Positions 42,521 to 51,339 of a stretch of 64,000 nt of DNA are shown here, one piece after another (position 1 is the first letter of the stretch; each line of letters starts with the position of its first letter). The notes under the pieces were generated by a model that was not told where the DNA came from, searched no databases, and saw only the letters and a list, made by a program, of their open reading frames with translations. Origin of the DNA: Polaromonas sp. UBA5171. GTDB taxonomy: Bacteria > Pseudomonadota > Gammaproteobacteria > Burkholderiales > Burkholderiaceae_C. The translations under genes were made by a program, and so were the position numbers. The stretch lies in NCBI GenBank assembly GCA_002413395.1, contig DHWX01000029.1:34028-98027 (forward strand), given 5' to 3'.

Positions 42521-43429
42521 TTAACCTTTGACTGCACCGGCGGTGAGGCCGGAGACGATATAGCGTTCAAATATGATGGCGACCACTACCGGCGGAATGA
42601 TGGCCAGAACACCAGCTGCATTGATGAATGAAAAGCTGATATTGAAATCCGACGTGAATGAAGCAACCACAATCGGCATGGTTTGCGAAGCCAGGGTTTG
42701 GGTGAACATCAGCGCCAGCAAAAATTCATTCCAGCTGGTGAGAAAGGTAAATAGCACCACCGCCACCAGGGACGGCAGCGCCAGAGGCAAATACACCAGC
42801 ATCAAGGTCTGAAACCGTGAACAACCATCCACCCGAGCCGCCTTGTCCAGGTCATCCGGCAAAGACTCGAAGTAGCCGGTCAGAATGTAGGTACTGAACG
42901 GCACGGTGATGGCAAGATAGGTGATGATGAGCGATAGCAGGCTGTCGAGCAGCCCGAGTTGTTGCACAAACAGGAAAAACGGTACAACCAGCGCAATATC
43001 AGGGATCACGCGGGTCGTGAGCATGAAATAGATCGAGCTGGATCGACCAATGAAACGGATCTTGGCCAACGCATAGGCCGCCGGCACACTGACCAGAAGA
43101 TTGAGAATGACCACAGACACTGCAACAATCAAGCTGTTCCACATGGACGGGAGCAGATTTTTGGCGGTGGAAGGAATGAACCCGCCGGTTGCCGTATCGC
43201 CCTCTTTGCGATTTTCATACGTGACGACCTTGTCCTTGGCGGTGAAGATCGTCGCGAAATTTTCAAGCGTGGGCTGATGGGGTATCCAGTGCGGTGGCAC
43301 CGAAGTAATCTCTGCTTCTGACTGGAACGACGACGAGACCAGCCATGCGATTGGCGCAAGCACGTAAACGGCGAACAGCATCGACGAAAAAAAGAGCAAG
43401 GCCCGTCTGCCCAGATGTGGGATGTTCAT
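42521..43429 (-). CDS. ABC transporter permease, MalG/UgpE type
   Basis: The 302-residue integral membrane protein has about six helices (first at about 9-34) and the EAA-type cytoplasmic loop LDKAARVDGCSRFQTLMLVYLPLALPSL that contacts the ATPase. It is the second permease of a CUT1 importer and pairs with the protein encoded 33 bases upstream. Confidence 0.91.
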   Translation of the reverse strand: MNIPHLGRRALLFFSSMLFAVYVLAPIAWLVSSSFQSEAEITSVPPHWIPHQPTLENFATIFTAKDKVVTYENRKEGDTATGGFIPSTAKNLLPSMWNSLIVAVSVVILNLLVSVPAAYALAKIRFIGRSSSIYFMLTTRVIPDIALVVPFFLFVQQLGLLDSLLSLIITYLAITVPFSTYILTGYFESLPDDLDKAARVDGCSRFQTLMLVYLPLALPSLVAVVLFTFLTSWNEFLLALMFTQTLASQTMPIVVASFTSDFNISFSFINAAGVLAIIPPVVVAIIFERYIVSGLTAGAVKG

Positions 43430-43462
43430 AGGTGGTAAGCGGCTCGGGAATGCAAAGTCCGA

Positions 43463-44380
43463 CTAGAGCTTTCTGCGCGTGCTGCGGATAATGAAAAAGG
43501 CCAGCGTGAAGGTGACGATCGCCATGATGTAAGCAAGTGCGGCCCCGGTACCAAACGCAAGCTTGCGGAAGGTTTCCACATAGACCTCCCATGCGATCAC
43601 GTGCGACGCATCGGCCGGTCCACCTTCGGTCAGGATGAAAAACAGATCGAAGTGCCGTATCGCCATCATCGTTTCATAAATCATGACCAGGGCAAATCCG
43701 GGCGTCAGTGCCGGCAGGGTAATGTGAATGAAGCGCTGCCACACATTGGCGCCATCGACCTTGGCGGCACTGTACAAATCAGCGCGAATCGACTTGAGCG
43801 TCACCAATAACAGGATGGTCGCCAGCGGAACTTCTTTCCAGACAAAAGCGTTGGTAATGAGCAACAGGGTTTTCTGGGCGTCCCCGAGCATCACGATGTA
43901 TTTATCAATCAACCCAAGTTGAAACAGCAAACCATTCAGGGCACCATAACCCGAGTCGTAGATCCATTTCCACATGAGACCGTTGGCCACATACGGAATG
44001 GCCCAGGGAATCAACAAAATAGCGGACAGGATCCGACGGCCACGGAACTCCTCATTGAGCAGCAGCGCCATCAACATCGCGATGAACATGATGGCCGAAA
44101 CCGACATCAACGTAAACGTCGTGCTGCGCCCGACCGAGTCCCAGAACATTTGATCCTGGAAGATGTTGGCGTAGTTGTCGAACCAGACAAATGGCGCACG
44201 GTGAGGCCGCGTCAATTTTAGGTCAAACAAACTGATCCAGAACGAATACAGGATCGGAAAAACCGCCACCACGGTCAATACAAGCATCATCGGCGCGAGA
44301 AAAAGCATGGCGCTTTTCTGGTCGTACGCACTGACCGGGTAACGGATTGCGCGGCGCAGTGCCTGGGGCCTGATGCTCAT
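43463..44380 (-). CDS. ABC transporter permease, MalF/UgpA type
   Basis: The 305-residue permease has six predicted helices starting at about 26-47 and the EAA loop SAAKVDGANVWQRFIHITLP. The two permeases form the membrane channel for the substrate delivered by the binding protein encoded upstream. Confidence 0.91.
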   Translation of the reverse strand: MSIRPQALRRAIRYPVSAYDQKSAMLFLAPMMLVLTVVAVFPILYSFWISLFDLKLTRPHRAPFVWFDNYANIFQDQMFWDSVGRSTTFTLMSVSAIMFIAMLMALLLNEEFRGRRILSAILLIPWAIPYVANGLMWKWIYDSGYGALNGLLFQLGLIDKYIVMLGDAQKTLLLITNAFVWKEVPLATILLLVTLKSIRADLYSAAKVDGANVWQRFIHITLPALTPGFALVMIYETMMAIRHFDLFFILTEGGPADASHVIAWEVYVETFRKLAFGTGAALAYIMAIVTFTLAFFIIRSTRRKL

Positions 44381-44442
44381 CTATTTGCCTCTTTTGTGAT
44401 GCAAAATCGGGGATTGTGCTGGGTCGCCCCCGGATGCCATGA

Positions 44443-45771
44443 TCAGGTCTGCTTGCGCAGGTCATTCCAGGCCTGGGCTGACTTCTTCAGCGCCTCTGCG
44501 GCCGTACTTTTTCCAATGACAGCCGACTGCCACGCGGAGCCGTTGATTTCATCCCACTCGCCAAACCAACGGGTGATGACGTCTTTTTTCTTCACAAATT
44601 GCTGCTGCTTTTCAAACATGGCCATGTCTGAGTATTTCGCGTACGAGGCCTGAACTTCTGGGTCCTTGAACAACTCTTTAACGGCGAAGCCGGAACCAAT
44701 GTCGTTGAACAGCATTTTCTGGAACCGGTATTTGCCATCAGCCTTGCCGCCGAACCACTCGATCAACCTGGCGGCGTTGGCAGCACGCGTTTTATCTGCT
44801 GCAGCCTGCGTCGTCATACCGTAAAAACGCATCCAGCCCACCGTTGTGTGTGAACCGCCAGGCCCGGCCGGCATCAGCGCCTGCTTGACACGCCCGGCAA
44901 TCTGCGACTGCTTCGGATCATTGAGGGTGCGGATGCGATAGCGGCTCAGCAGCGCAAAAGCATGGTTGCCGGAACTGAAAGATTTCAGTCCGTTGAGTTC
45001 ACCGGTTTCAACGCAAGCTGGCGAAATGATTTTGTACTTGTTAACCGCGTCGACGATCCATTGCAGCGTCTGCAGGGCGCCCTTTTTCGGATCACTCATC
45101 ATGGCAGCACCACTGGCGTCGGTAAAGCCGCCCCCGTTTGAGTACACCATGGCGGTCAGGAATTCAATCAGCCAGCTCTCACGCGCCATCGGCAGCATCA
45201 TCGGGTATTCAGAAATACCGGCCGATTTGATCTTGAGCGATTGCTGAACCAGCTCATCCCATGTTGATGGTGGCTCTTTGATGCCCGCCTTTTTCAGCTT
45301 TTCTTCATCATAGAAAAAAGCCATGTAGTCGGTGTAATAGGTTAGTCCGTACTGCCTGCCCTTGTATTGCATCGACTTTGTGCTGAAGTCGTCAGCCTCT
45401 GCGTTGTACTTCATCAACTCGGGAAAATTGTTCACCGGGGCCAGCCAACCCGCGTCAGCCCATTCGGGCAGCCAGCTGTCAGACACCCACAAAACATCCA
45501 GCGGCGCCTTGCCCACGAACTTTGTCACCATGGTGTCGCGATATTGCGCCCAGGGTGCATTGTTGTAGTTGACCTTGATGCCTGTTTTGGCCTCGAAGGC
45601 ACTCAAGTGGCTCTTGACGGTATCCACCGCAGCCGACCATGTATAGAAATTAAGTGGCGCCGCCTGCGCATTTCCGGGCAGTGACAGCAACCCGGAACCG
45701 GCCACACCGGCCGTCGCAGTCATCTTGAGAAAATCACGCCGACGCGAACCTCGTGTCCATATATTGCTCAT
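44443..45771 (-). CDS. Extracellular solute-binding protein with Tat signal, CUT1 type
   Basis: The 442-residue protein starts with a twin-arginine signal (RRRDFLKMTATAGVAG, about residues 10-25) and is then a family 1 solute-binding protein (FEAKTGIKVNYNNAPWAQYR, YGLTYYTDYMAFFYDEEKLKK). Tat export means that it folds before secretion. It delivers the substrate to the permeases 62 bases downstream. It is the first gene of the cluster and has a possible sigma-70 promoter at 45880-45907. Ligand unknown; it could be a polyol, an amine or a more complex molecule. Confidence 0.9.
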   Translation of the reverse strand: MSNIWTRGSRRRDFLKMTATAGVAGSGLLSLPGNAQAAPLNFYTWSAAVDTVKSHLSAFEAKTGIKVNYNNAPWAQYRDTMVTKFVGKAPLDVLWVSDSWLPEWADAGWLAPVNNFPELMKYNAEADDFSTKSMQYKGRQYGLTYYTDYMAFFYDEEKLKKAGIKEPPSTWDELVQQSLKIKSAGISEYPMMLPMARESWLIEFLTAMVYSNGGGFTDASGAAMMSDPKKGALQTLQWIVDAVNKYKIISPACVETGELNGLKSFSSGNHAFALLSRYRIRTLNDPKQSQIAGRVKQALMPAGPGGSHTTVGWMRFYGMTTQAAADKTRAANAARLIEWFGGKADGKYRFQKMLFNDIGSGFAVKELFKDPEVQASYAKYSDMAMFEKQQQFVKKKDVITRWFGEWDEINGSAWQSAVIGKSTAAEALKKSAQAWNDLRKQT

Positions 45772-45879
45772 TTTTCAGTTTCCTACGTTGGTGGCTGCAA
45801 TCATTCACTGGGGCAGCGAGTTATTGACCCGACAAAGACTCCAGCCAACGGCACTCGCCATCAACCGAAGTTGAGCCAA

Positions 45880-45907
45880 TTATTACGTCAAGTTTTTATA
45901 TCGTCAA
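45880..45907 (-). promoter_or_regulatory. Candidate sigma-70 promoter of the transporter-hydroxylase cluster
   Basis: On the minus strand, TTGACG (45902-45907) and TAATAA (45880-45885) are 16 bases apart, about 110 bases before the binding-protein start. A CTTGACG direct repeat overlaps the spacer and could be part of an operator. Confidence 0.45.
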
Positions 45908-45996
45908 GCGACGACTTATGAGGGTATTCCCGACCCAAACCAGAGCCAGCGAAGACCACAAGGACGCCAAGCTGGCACGCCATCGCACTCGTCGCT

Positions 45997-46308
45997 CTAC
46001 TTGATCGGCGAGAACGACACCGGGTTCAAGAAGACACTTTCCTGATGCACCAGATAGGGCAGGATAGAAGGCACGAATGCCGCCCACTCTGCATCCTGCG
46101 CCATCTTGGCGCGCTGGGCACTGCGTTGCCCAAAGTCGTCGTACGCCCACAGGAAGACGACTGAATTCAAGACGCCAGACTCCTTGGTCCAGCAACCGAT
46201 CAATTTGGCATAACGGGTAATAATATGCAAACCCTTCTCTTGATAAATTTGCAGGAATTCTGGCGCCGTGCCTGCCTGAACCTGATAAGTACGCATCTCT
46301 AGAATCAT
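45997..46308 (-). CDS. NIPSNAP family protein
   Basis: The 103-residue protein matches the NIPSNAP pattern: MILEMRTYQVQAGTAPEFLQ, QEKGLHIITRYAKLIGCW, VVFLWAYDDFGQR and a late hydrophobic end. The family has a ferredoxin-like alpha-beta fold; members often sit in catabolic operons, and their biochemical role is unclear. It precedes the binding-protein gene on the same strand by about 225 bases and is divergent from the TetR gene. Confidence 0.82.
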   Translation of the reverse strand: MILEMRTYQVQAGTAPEFLQIYQEKGLHIITRYAKLIGCWTKESGVLNSVVFLWAYDDFGQRSAQRAKMAQDAEWAAFVPSILPYLVHQESVFLNPVSFSPIK

Positions 46309-46407
46309 GATTTTCCTTAATTTGTAAATGAGTCGACAAGTCCTGAAACATCTGAGCCAAAAGTCTTCACGATATAAATCTTCACCTGACGATTTATTTT
46401 GCCATTT

Positions 46408-46429
46408 AAAGTACTGGACCGTGTACTTT
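46408..46429. promoter_or_regulatory. Candidate TetR operator
   Basis: AAAGTAC and GTACTTT form a perfect 7-bp inverted repeat with an 8-base spacer, followed by another GTACTTTG direct copy. The site lies between the divergent NIPSNAP and TetR genes, 17 bases before the regulator's ATG. Confidence 0.55.
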
Positions 46430-46445
46430 GTACTTTGACATTCGC

Positions 46446-47150
46446 ATGCGCGCCAAATCCGACCATCTCACGACCACTCGTAAAAAAGCCGCGACCTCCG
46501 CCCCAAGTGGAAGAGTGCGGCGTGTTACGGTGCGCATGCCAGCCGCCGCACGTCGCCAACAAATACTGAAAAAGGCCTTTGAGTTTTTTGCGGAGTATGG
46601 TCTCACCGCCCAAACACGCGCGCTCGCCGAGGCCTGCGGGATATCTCAACGCTTGCTCTACAGTGTGTTTCCCAATAAATCGGCATTAATCAATGCGGTG
46701 TACGAAGCGGAAATTGCGGGCGTCTTCAAGGCGGTCTGGTTCGTTCAACTGCGTGATCGAAGCAAGTCGATGGAGCAACGTCTCAACGAGTTTTACCGCG
46801 AGTACTGCGGTGCCGTTCTCACGCGACGCTGGATGCGTCTGTTTCTGTACGCATCACTCGCAGAAGTTGAGATGGCGCCAACCTATATCGCGTCCATCAT
46901 CATGCATCTGCTCGAAACCGTGATGGGAGAAGCCGTCCACGACCTCGGCCTGCAGATGCCCCAGGATCAGGCCCAACTGCAGGAGATCGGCTGGATACTG
47001 CACGGCTCTGTATCGCATCTGGCAATACGCCGCCACATTTACCACGACAAAACACCACTTGACGTCGAGAAGGTCATCACGCTGCAGGTGAAATCCTTCT
47101 TGGCTGGCCTCAAGGCCATTCTGCCGACTGATGTTAAACATGTTGTTTGA
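46446..47150 (+). CDS. TetR/AcrR-family transcriptional regulator
   Basis: The 234-residue protein has a basic N-terminal extension and then a TetR-type DNA-binding domain: RRQQILKKAFEFFAEYGLT, LAEACGISQRLLYSVFPNKS. The C-terminal ligand domain is not similar to any named group that I know. The ATG at 46446 is preferred over an in-frame TTG at 46428 that lies inside the likely operator. It is divergent from the NIPSNAP gene and should control the cluster at 33-46 kb, with the pathway substrate or a derivative as likely ligand. Confidence 0.88.
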   Translation: MRAKSDHLTTTRKKAATSAPSGRVRRVTVRMPAAARRQQILKKAFEFFAEYGLTAQTRALAEACGISQRLLYSVFPNKSALINAVYEAEIAGVFKAVWFVQLRDRSKSMEQRLNEFYREYCGAVLTRRWMRLFLYASLAEVEMAPTYIASIIMHLLETVMGEAVHDLGLQMPQDQAQLQEIGWILHGSVSHLAIRRHIYHDKTPLDVEKVITLQVKSFLAGLKAILPTDVKHVV

Positions 47151-47632
47151 GCCAGTCAGTGCAAAGCCAGCGTGTCGAACACATGCGCCACACCTATGAA
47201 AAAACTCTGACCCAAGGCAACGCAACCAGCCATCAACCGGCAAGGCTCCATTCAAAAGACCTTCAATTTTCTCCCGTACACCATTTAAGACGTTTTCGTG
47301 AGGAAGAAGCTAGAACGTCCTCTGCAGTACAGCCTTTAGCGCAAATTCAGCGACCTCGTCAGCCCCAAAGTTGCCTTTTGCATCCCTCGCATTAAATTCT
47401 CGTCCCGCGGCGCGAACTGGCGACCAAGGGAGCGCACCGGTCGAGAGCTCTGCTTGACAGGTGAACATCGGTCGGCCCAAAAAGGCACTCCCATTTCAGC
47501 CACGTCACATCGCTTCGACCGAGGGTAAACACTTAATATTTTACCCCTTTTTCATATTAAATTGATTATGTTTTATAACCATAATCGAGCTCAAAATGGA
47601 AAAATACAGGACTGTGACGAGGAAGACAAATC
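47151..47632. other. Intergenic region upstream of the CoA-ligase operon
   Basis: This 482-base stretch has no convincing gene. Its right third is AT-rich and holds the inverted repeat at 47564-47586 and a GAGGAAG ribosome-binding site before the next gene, so it is the control region of the operon that follows. Confidence 0.6.
47564..47586. promoter_or_regulatory. Candidate MarR-type operator
   Basis: GATTATG and CATAATC form a perfect 7-bp inverted repeat with a 9-base AT-rich spacer, 46 bases before the CoA ligase start. Its AT-rich palindromic form suits a MarR-type repressor, and such a gene ends the cluster at 54738. Confidence 0.45.
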
Positions 47633-49141
47633 ATGAACATCGCTGAATACCTTGAAAAGCACGCGGCGGCCGAACCCGACCGGATCGCCATCCGCTTCGA
47701 GGGCCGTTCGATTACTTACGGTCAATTGAACCGCGATTCGAACCGCCTTGCTTCGGCCTTGCGCGAATCGGGTATTGCTGCCGGCGATCGGGTCGCCTTG
47801 TATCTGCCCAACGTACCCGAGTTCGCCCTGGCCTATTACGCGGCACAAAAACTCGGCGCGGTACCCGTCACCATCAATGCCATTCTCAAGACCGAGGAAG
47901 TACGCTATCTGCTGGACGATTCCGGTGCAGTGGCCGTGTTGACGATGAGCGAACTGGCGCGCTACGTTCCCGCCGATTGCGCCGCGTTGCGTCAGCGCAT
48001 CGTCGTCGACAACGCGGCCACGCCGGTCGGCTGGATTGCCCTGCGCGATTTAATTGGGCGCGGCTCGGACTCCTTCGATTTGGTGCAACGGGAGCCGGAA
48101 AATGTCGCGGCGCTCCTCTATTCCTCGGGAACAACGGGCTTTCCAAAAGGTGTCGCGCTAACCCAGCACAATATCCATAGCAACATCGCGCTGCCACCAA
48201 AGTCCAAGTATTCCGACTACCGGCCAGGCGATCGGCTGGCGACCTTCTTGCCGCTATTCCATGTGTACGGGCAAAACTACATCATGAACGCCGCAATTTT
48301 CGCTGGCGCGACCATCGTGTTATTTCCCCGCTTTGTGCCCGACGTCGTTCTGCGCGCCATCGGCGACGAGCGCATTACACATTTTTTCGCGGTGCCGACG
48401 ATTTACATCGGACTGCTCAACATGGATTTGTCGGCATATGACCTGAGTTCATTGCGCTACGAAATGTCGGCAGCTGCCACCATGCCCGAGGAAATTTCCA
48501 GGCGCTGGGCGGAACGCTTCGGGCGACGCGTTTATGAAGGCTACGGACTGACTGAGTGTTCGCCCTTCTCCTGCTACAACGATTCTGAAGAACACCGCTT
48601 CGGTTCCGTCGGACGAGCGGTCGAAGGCTTCGAATTGAAGATCTTCGACGAATCCGATCAGGAGCTGGCATTCGGCGCGCAGGGTGAAATCGTGATCCGC
48701 GGCGATGGTGTGATGCAGGGTTATTGGAACCGGCCAGAGGAATCAAAAGTCGCGTTGCGCGGCGGCTGGCTGCATACCGGCGACGTCGGACGCATGGACC
48801 AGGATGGCTACGTTTACATCACCGACCGCGTCAAGGACATGATCAACGTATCGGGATTCAAGGTTTGGCCAGCTGAAGTCGAGCAGTACCTGTACAAGAT
48901 GCCAGGCATTCAAGAGGTTGCTGTGTATGGCATCGCCGCAGCGCCGCAAGGCGAGCAAGTCGCGGCTGCCGTCGTGCTGAAGCCCGAAGCGACCCTGAGC
49001 GCCGACGACATCATCGCCTACTGCCGGGAAAATATTGCCGCTTATAAAGTGCCGGCTCGGGTTGACCTCGTCATTGAACTACCCAAGAGCCCGAGCGGAA
49101 AGATCCTGAAGCGGGTGTTGCGGGAGCAATCGGCCGCATAG
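47633..49141 (+). CDS. Acyl-CoA synthetase, AMP-forming
   Basis: The 502-residue protein has adenylation motifs LLYSSGTTGFPKGVALTQHN, YEGYGLTEC, GGWLHTGDVGRMDQDGY and the C-terminal catalytic-Lys motif SPSGKILKRVLR. It should activate a carboxylic acid with ATP and CoA in the cytoplasm. It opens an operon with hydratase/dehydrogenase, thiolase and an aryl-CoA thioesterase, which makes an aryl-propenoic acid such as coumarate or cinnamate a good candidate substrate. Medium- or long-chain fatty acids cannot be excluded from the sequence alone. Confidence 0.88.
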   Translation: MNIAEYLEKHAAAEPDRIAIRFEGRSITYGQLNRDSNRLASALRESGIAAGDRVALYLPNVPEFALAYYAAQKLGAVPVTINAILKTEEVRYLLDDSGAVAVLTMSELARYVPADCAALRQRIVVDNAATPVGWIALRDLIGRGSDSFDLVQREPENVAALLYSSGTTGFPKGVALTQHNIHSNIALPPKSKYSDYRPGDRLATFLPLFHVYGQNYIMNAAIFAGATIVLFPRFVPDVVLRAIGDERITHFFAVPTIYIGLLNMDLSAYDLSSLRYEMSAAATMPEEISRRWAERFGRRVYEGYGLTECSPFSCYNDSEEHRFGSVGRAVEGFELKIFDESDQELAFGAQGEIVIRGDGVMQGYWNRPEESKVALRGGWLHTGDVGRMDQDGYVYITDRVKDMINVSGFKVWPAEVEQYLYKMPGIQEVAVYGIAAAPQGEQVAAAVVLKPEATLSADDIIAYCRENIAAYKVPARVDLVIELPKSPSGKILKRVLREQSAA

Positions 49142-49212
49142 AAGCGCATGCGAGTTTCACGCGGAAATATTGAATTTAGCAGCCCGCTTCGCGGGAATAA
49201 AGGAACCGATCG

Positions 49213-51324
49213 ATGAATAAAGCAGTAACGTACTCCATGGAAAACGACATCGCCATCGTCATGATCGACAGTCCACCCGTGAACGCGGTCGACCAGTCGG
49301 TGCGCGCTGGACTAAAGCAGGTCTTCACCGAATTGCGCGAGAAATCCGGGATCAATGCAATCGTGCTCGGCTGCGCTGGCAAGACCTTTGTCGCCGGCGC
49401 CGACATCAAGGAATTCAATACCGGCATCGCGGCGCCTGGATATCACGAAGTATTGCGCCTGATCGAGGACAGCCCGGTGCCGGTAATTGCCGCCGTGCAC
49501 GGCACCGCGCTTGGCGCTGGCACCGAAATCGCGCTCGCCTGCCACTATCGCGTCGCGCATGAGGGGGCGCGCTTCGGCCTGCCGGAACTCTCGCTTGGCA
49601 TCATCCCCGGCGCCGGCGGTACCCAGCGTCTGCCACGCGTCGTGCCGCTCGACGTCGCGCTTGACATGACGCTGTCCGGCAAGCCATTGCCCGCAGCGAA
49701 GGCTGCCGAAGCAGGACTCGCCGATGCAGTCGTTGGTGGCGAGGTCGTGCCAGCGGCGGTCGCATTCGCGCGTACCCTCGTCACCAAGGGCGCAGGCCCG
49801 CGCCGCACCCGCGAGCAGGCGGTCAAGGGGGCTGAACAGGCGACTGAATTGTTCGCCGCCAAACGCGCCCAGATTGCCAAAACCATGCGGAATCGACAAT
49901 CGCCGATCGCATTGATCTCCGCGCTAGAGGCTGCGGTGACACAACCGTTTGACCAAGGCTTGCAGGTCGAGGGCAAGCTGTCAGGGCAGCTCGAACAGGC
50001 TACCGAGGCCAAGGCGCTGCGTCACCTGTTCTACGCCGAGCGCGAAGTGCGCAAGATCCCTGGACTGGCGGCCGACATTGCGCCGCGGCCTGTGGCGCGC
50101 GTCGGCATCGTCGGCGCGGGCACCATGGGCGGCGGGATTGCGATGTGCTGTGTCAATGCCGGCATTCCGGTCACGCTGGTGGATGCCGTGCAGCAAAATC
50201 TGGATCGCGGCATGGCGACCATCCGCAAGAACTACGAACGTTCGGTCGCGCGCGGCAGTCTTCAGCCGGAACAACTCGAAGAGCGCATCAAGCTGATTAT
50301 CCCCAGCCTGGATTTCGCGGCGTTGGCCGATGCTGACCTGATCATCGAAGCGGTGTTTGAAAACTTCGCGCTGAAGAAGGAAATTTTTGCCAAGCTCGAC
50401 GCGGTCGCCAAACCCGGGGCGATTCTCGGCACCAACACCTCGACCCTCGATATTGACCTGATCGCCGCAGTCACGCGGCGCCCGCAGGATGTGATCGGGC
50501 TGCATTTCTTCAGCCCGGCCAACGTGATGCAATTGCTTGAAATTGTCCAGGCAGGCAAAACCGCTCCCGACGTCGTGGTGACGGCGCTGGAATTTGCCAA
50601 ACGAATCAAGAAAACCGGCGTCGTCGCCAAGGTTTGCTACGGCTTTATCGGCAACCGCATGATGGACCCGTATGCGCGTGAGGCCGAACACTGCCTGCTT
50701 GAGGGCGCCACGCCGGAACAGGTGGACGGCGCACTGGAGCAGTGGGGCATGGCGATGGGCATCATCGCCGTGTTTGACATGGCGGGGGTCGACATCGGCC
50801 ATTTGACGCGGGCGGAACGCAAACACCTGCTGCCGAAAGATCCGGGATTCTACCGACCCACAGCGATGCTCACCGAACGCGGCTGGCTGGGCCAAAAAAC
50901 CGGGCGCGGTTATTACCGCTACGACGGCGCCGAGCGCAAGCGTACTCCGGACCCGGAAGTGGTTGCCTTGCTGCATGAGGAAGGCAGGCGCTTGAACATC
51001 GAGCAACGCAAGCCATCGGCTCAGGAAATCCAGGAACGCTGCCTGTACGCGATGATCAACGAGGGTGCGCTGCTGCTGGAAGAGGGCATCACGTTGCGCG
51101 CCAGCGACATCGATGTCGTGTATACCGCCGGCTACGGGTTCCCCCGTTATCGCGGCGGCCCGATGTTCTACGCCGACACGGTGGGACTCAAAGCGGTCTA
51201 TGACAAGATCATCGAGTTCCAGAAAATGCTTGATCCGCAGTACTGGCAGCCAGCGCCGCTGTTGAAAAAACTGGCACTTGCCGGTTCCAGTTTCGCGCAG
51301 TGGCAGGCCGAACAATCACGTTAA
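49213..51324 (+). CDS. Bifunctional enoyl-CoA hydratase / 3-hydroxyacyl-CoA dehydrogenase
   Basis: The 703-residue protein joins an enoyl-CoA hydratase domain (about 1-200, with AVHGTALGAGTEIALAC and LGIIPGAGGTQRLPR) to a 3-hydroxyacyl-CoA dehydrogenase (NAD motif VGIVGAGTMGGGIA from about 296; catalytic-type HFFSPANVM; C-terminal GYGFPRYRGGPMFYAD). It hydrates an enoyl-CoA and oxidises the 3-hydroxyacyl-CoA to a 3-oxoacyl-CoA. AAAGGAA precedes the ATG at 49213. It is 71 bases after the ligase gene. No acyl-CoA dehydrogenase gene is intact here, so the natural substrate may already be unsaturated. Confidence 0.92.
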   Translation: MNKAVTYSMENDIAIVMIDSPPVNAVDQSVRAGLKQVFTELREKSGINAIVLGCAGKTFVAGADIKEFNTGIAAPGYHEVLRLIEDSPVPVIAAVHGTALGAGTEIALACHYRVAHEGARFGLPELSLGIIPGAGGTQRLPRVVPLDVALDMTLSGKPLPAAKAAEAGLADAVVGGEVVPAAVAFARTLVTKGAGPRRTREQAVKGAEQATELFAAKRAQIAKTMRNRQSPIALISALEAAVTQPFDQGLQVEGKLSGQLEQATEAKALRHLFYAEREVRKIPGLAADIAPRPVARVGIVGAGTMGGGIAMCCVNAGIPVTLVDAVQQNLDRGMATIRKNYERSVARGSLQPEQLEERIKLIIPSLDFAALADADLIIEAVFENFALKKEIFAKLDAVAKPGAILGTNTSTLDIDLIAAVTRRPQDVIGLHFFSPANVMQLLEIVQAGKTAPDVVVTALEFAKRIKKTGVVAKVCYGFIGNRMMDPYAREAEHCLLEGATPEQVDGALEQWGMAMGIIAVFDMAGVDIGHLTRAERKHLLPKDPGFYRPTAMLTERGWLGQKTGRGYYRYDGAERKRTPDPEVVALLHEEGRRLNIEQRKPSAQEIQERCLYAMINEGALLLEEGITLRASDIDVVYTAGYGFPRYRGGPMFYADTVGLKAVYDKIIEFQKMLDPQYWQPAPLLKKLALAGSSFAQWQAEQSR

Positions 51325-51339
51325 TCCCAGGAGAAATTC

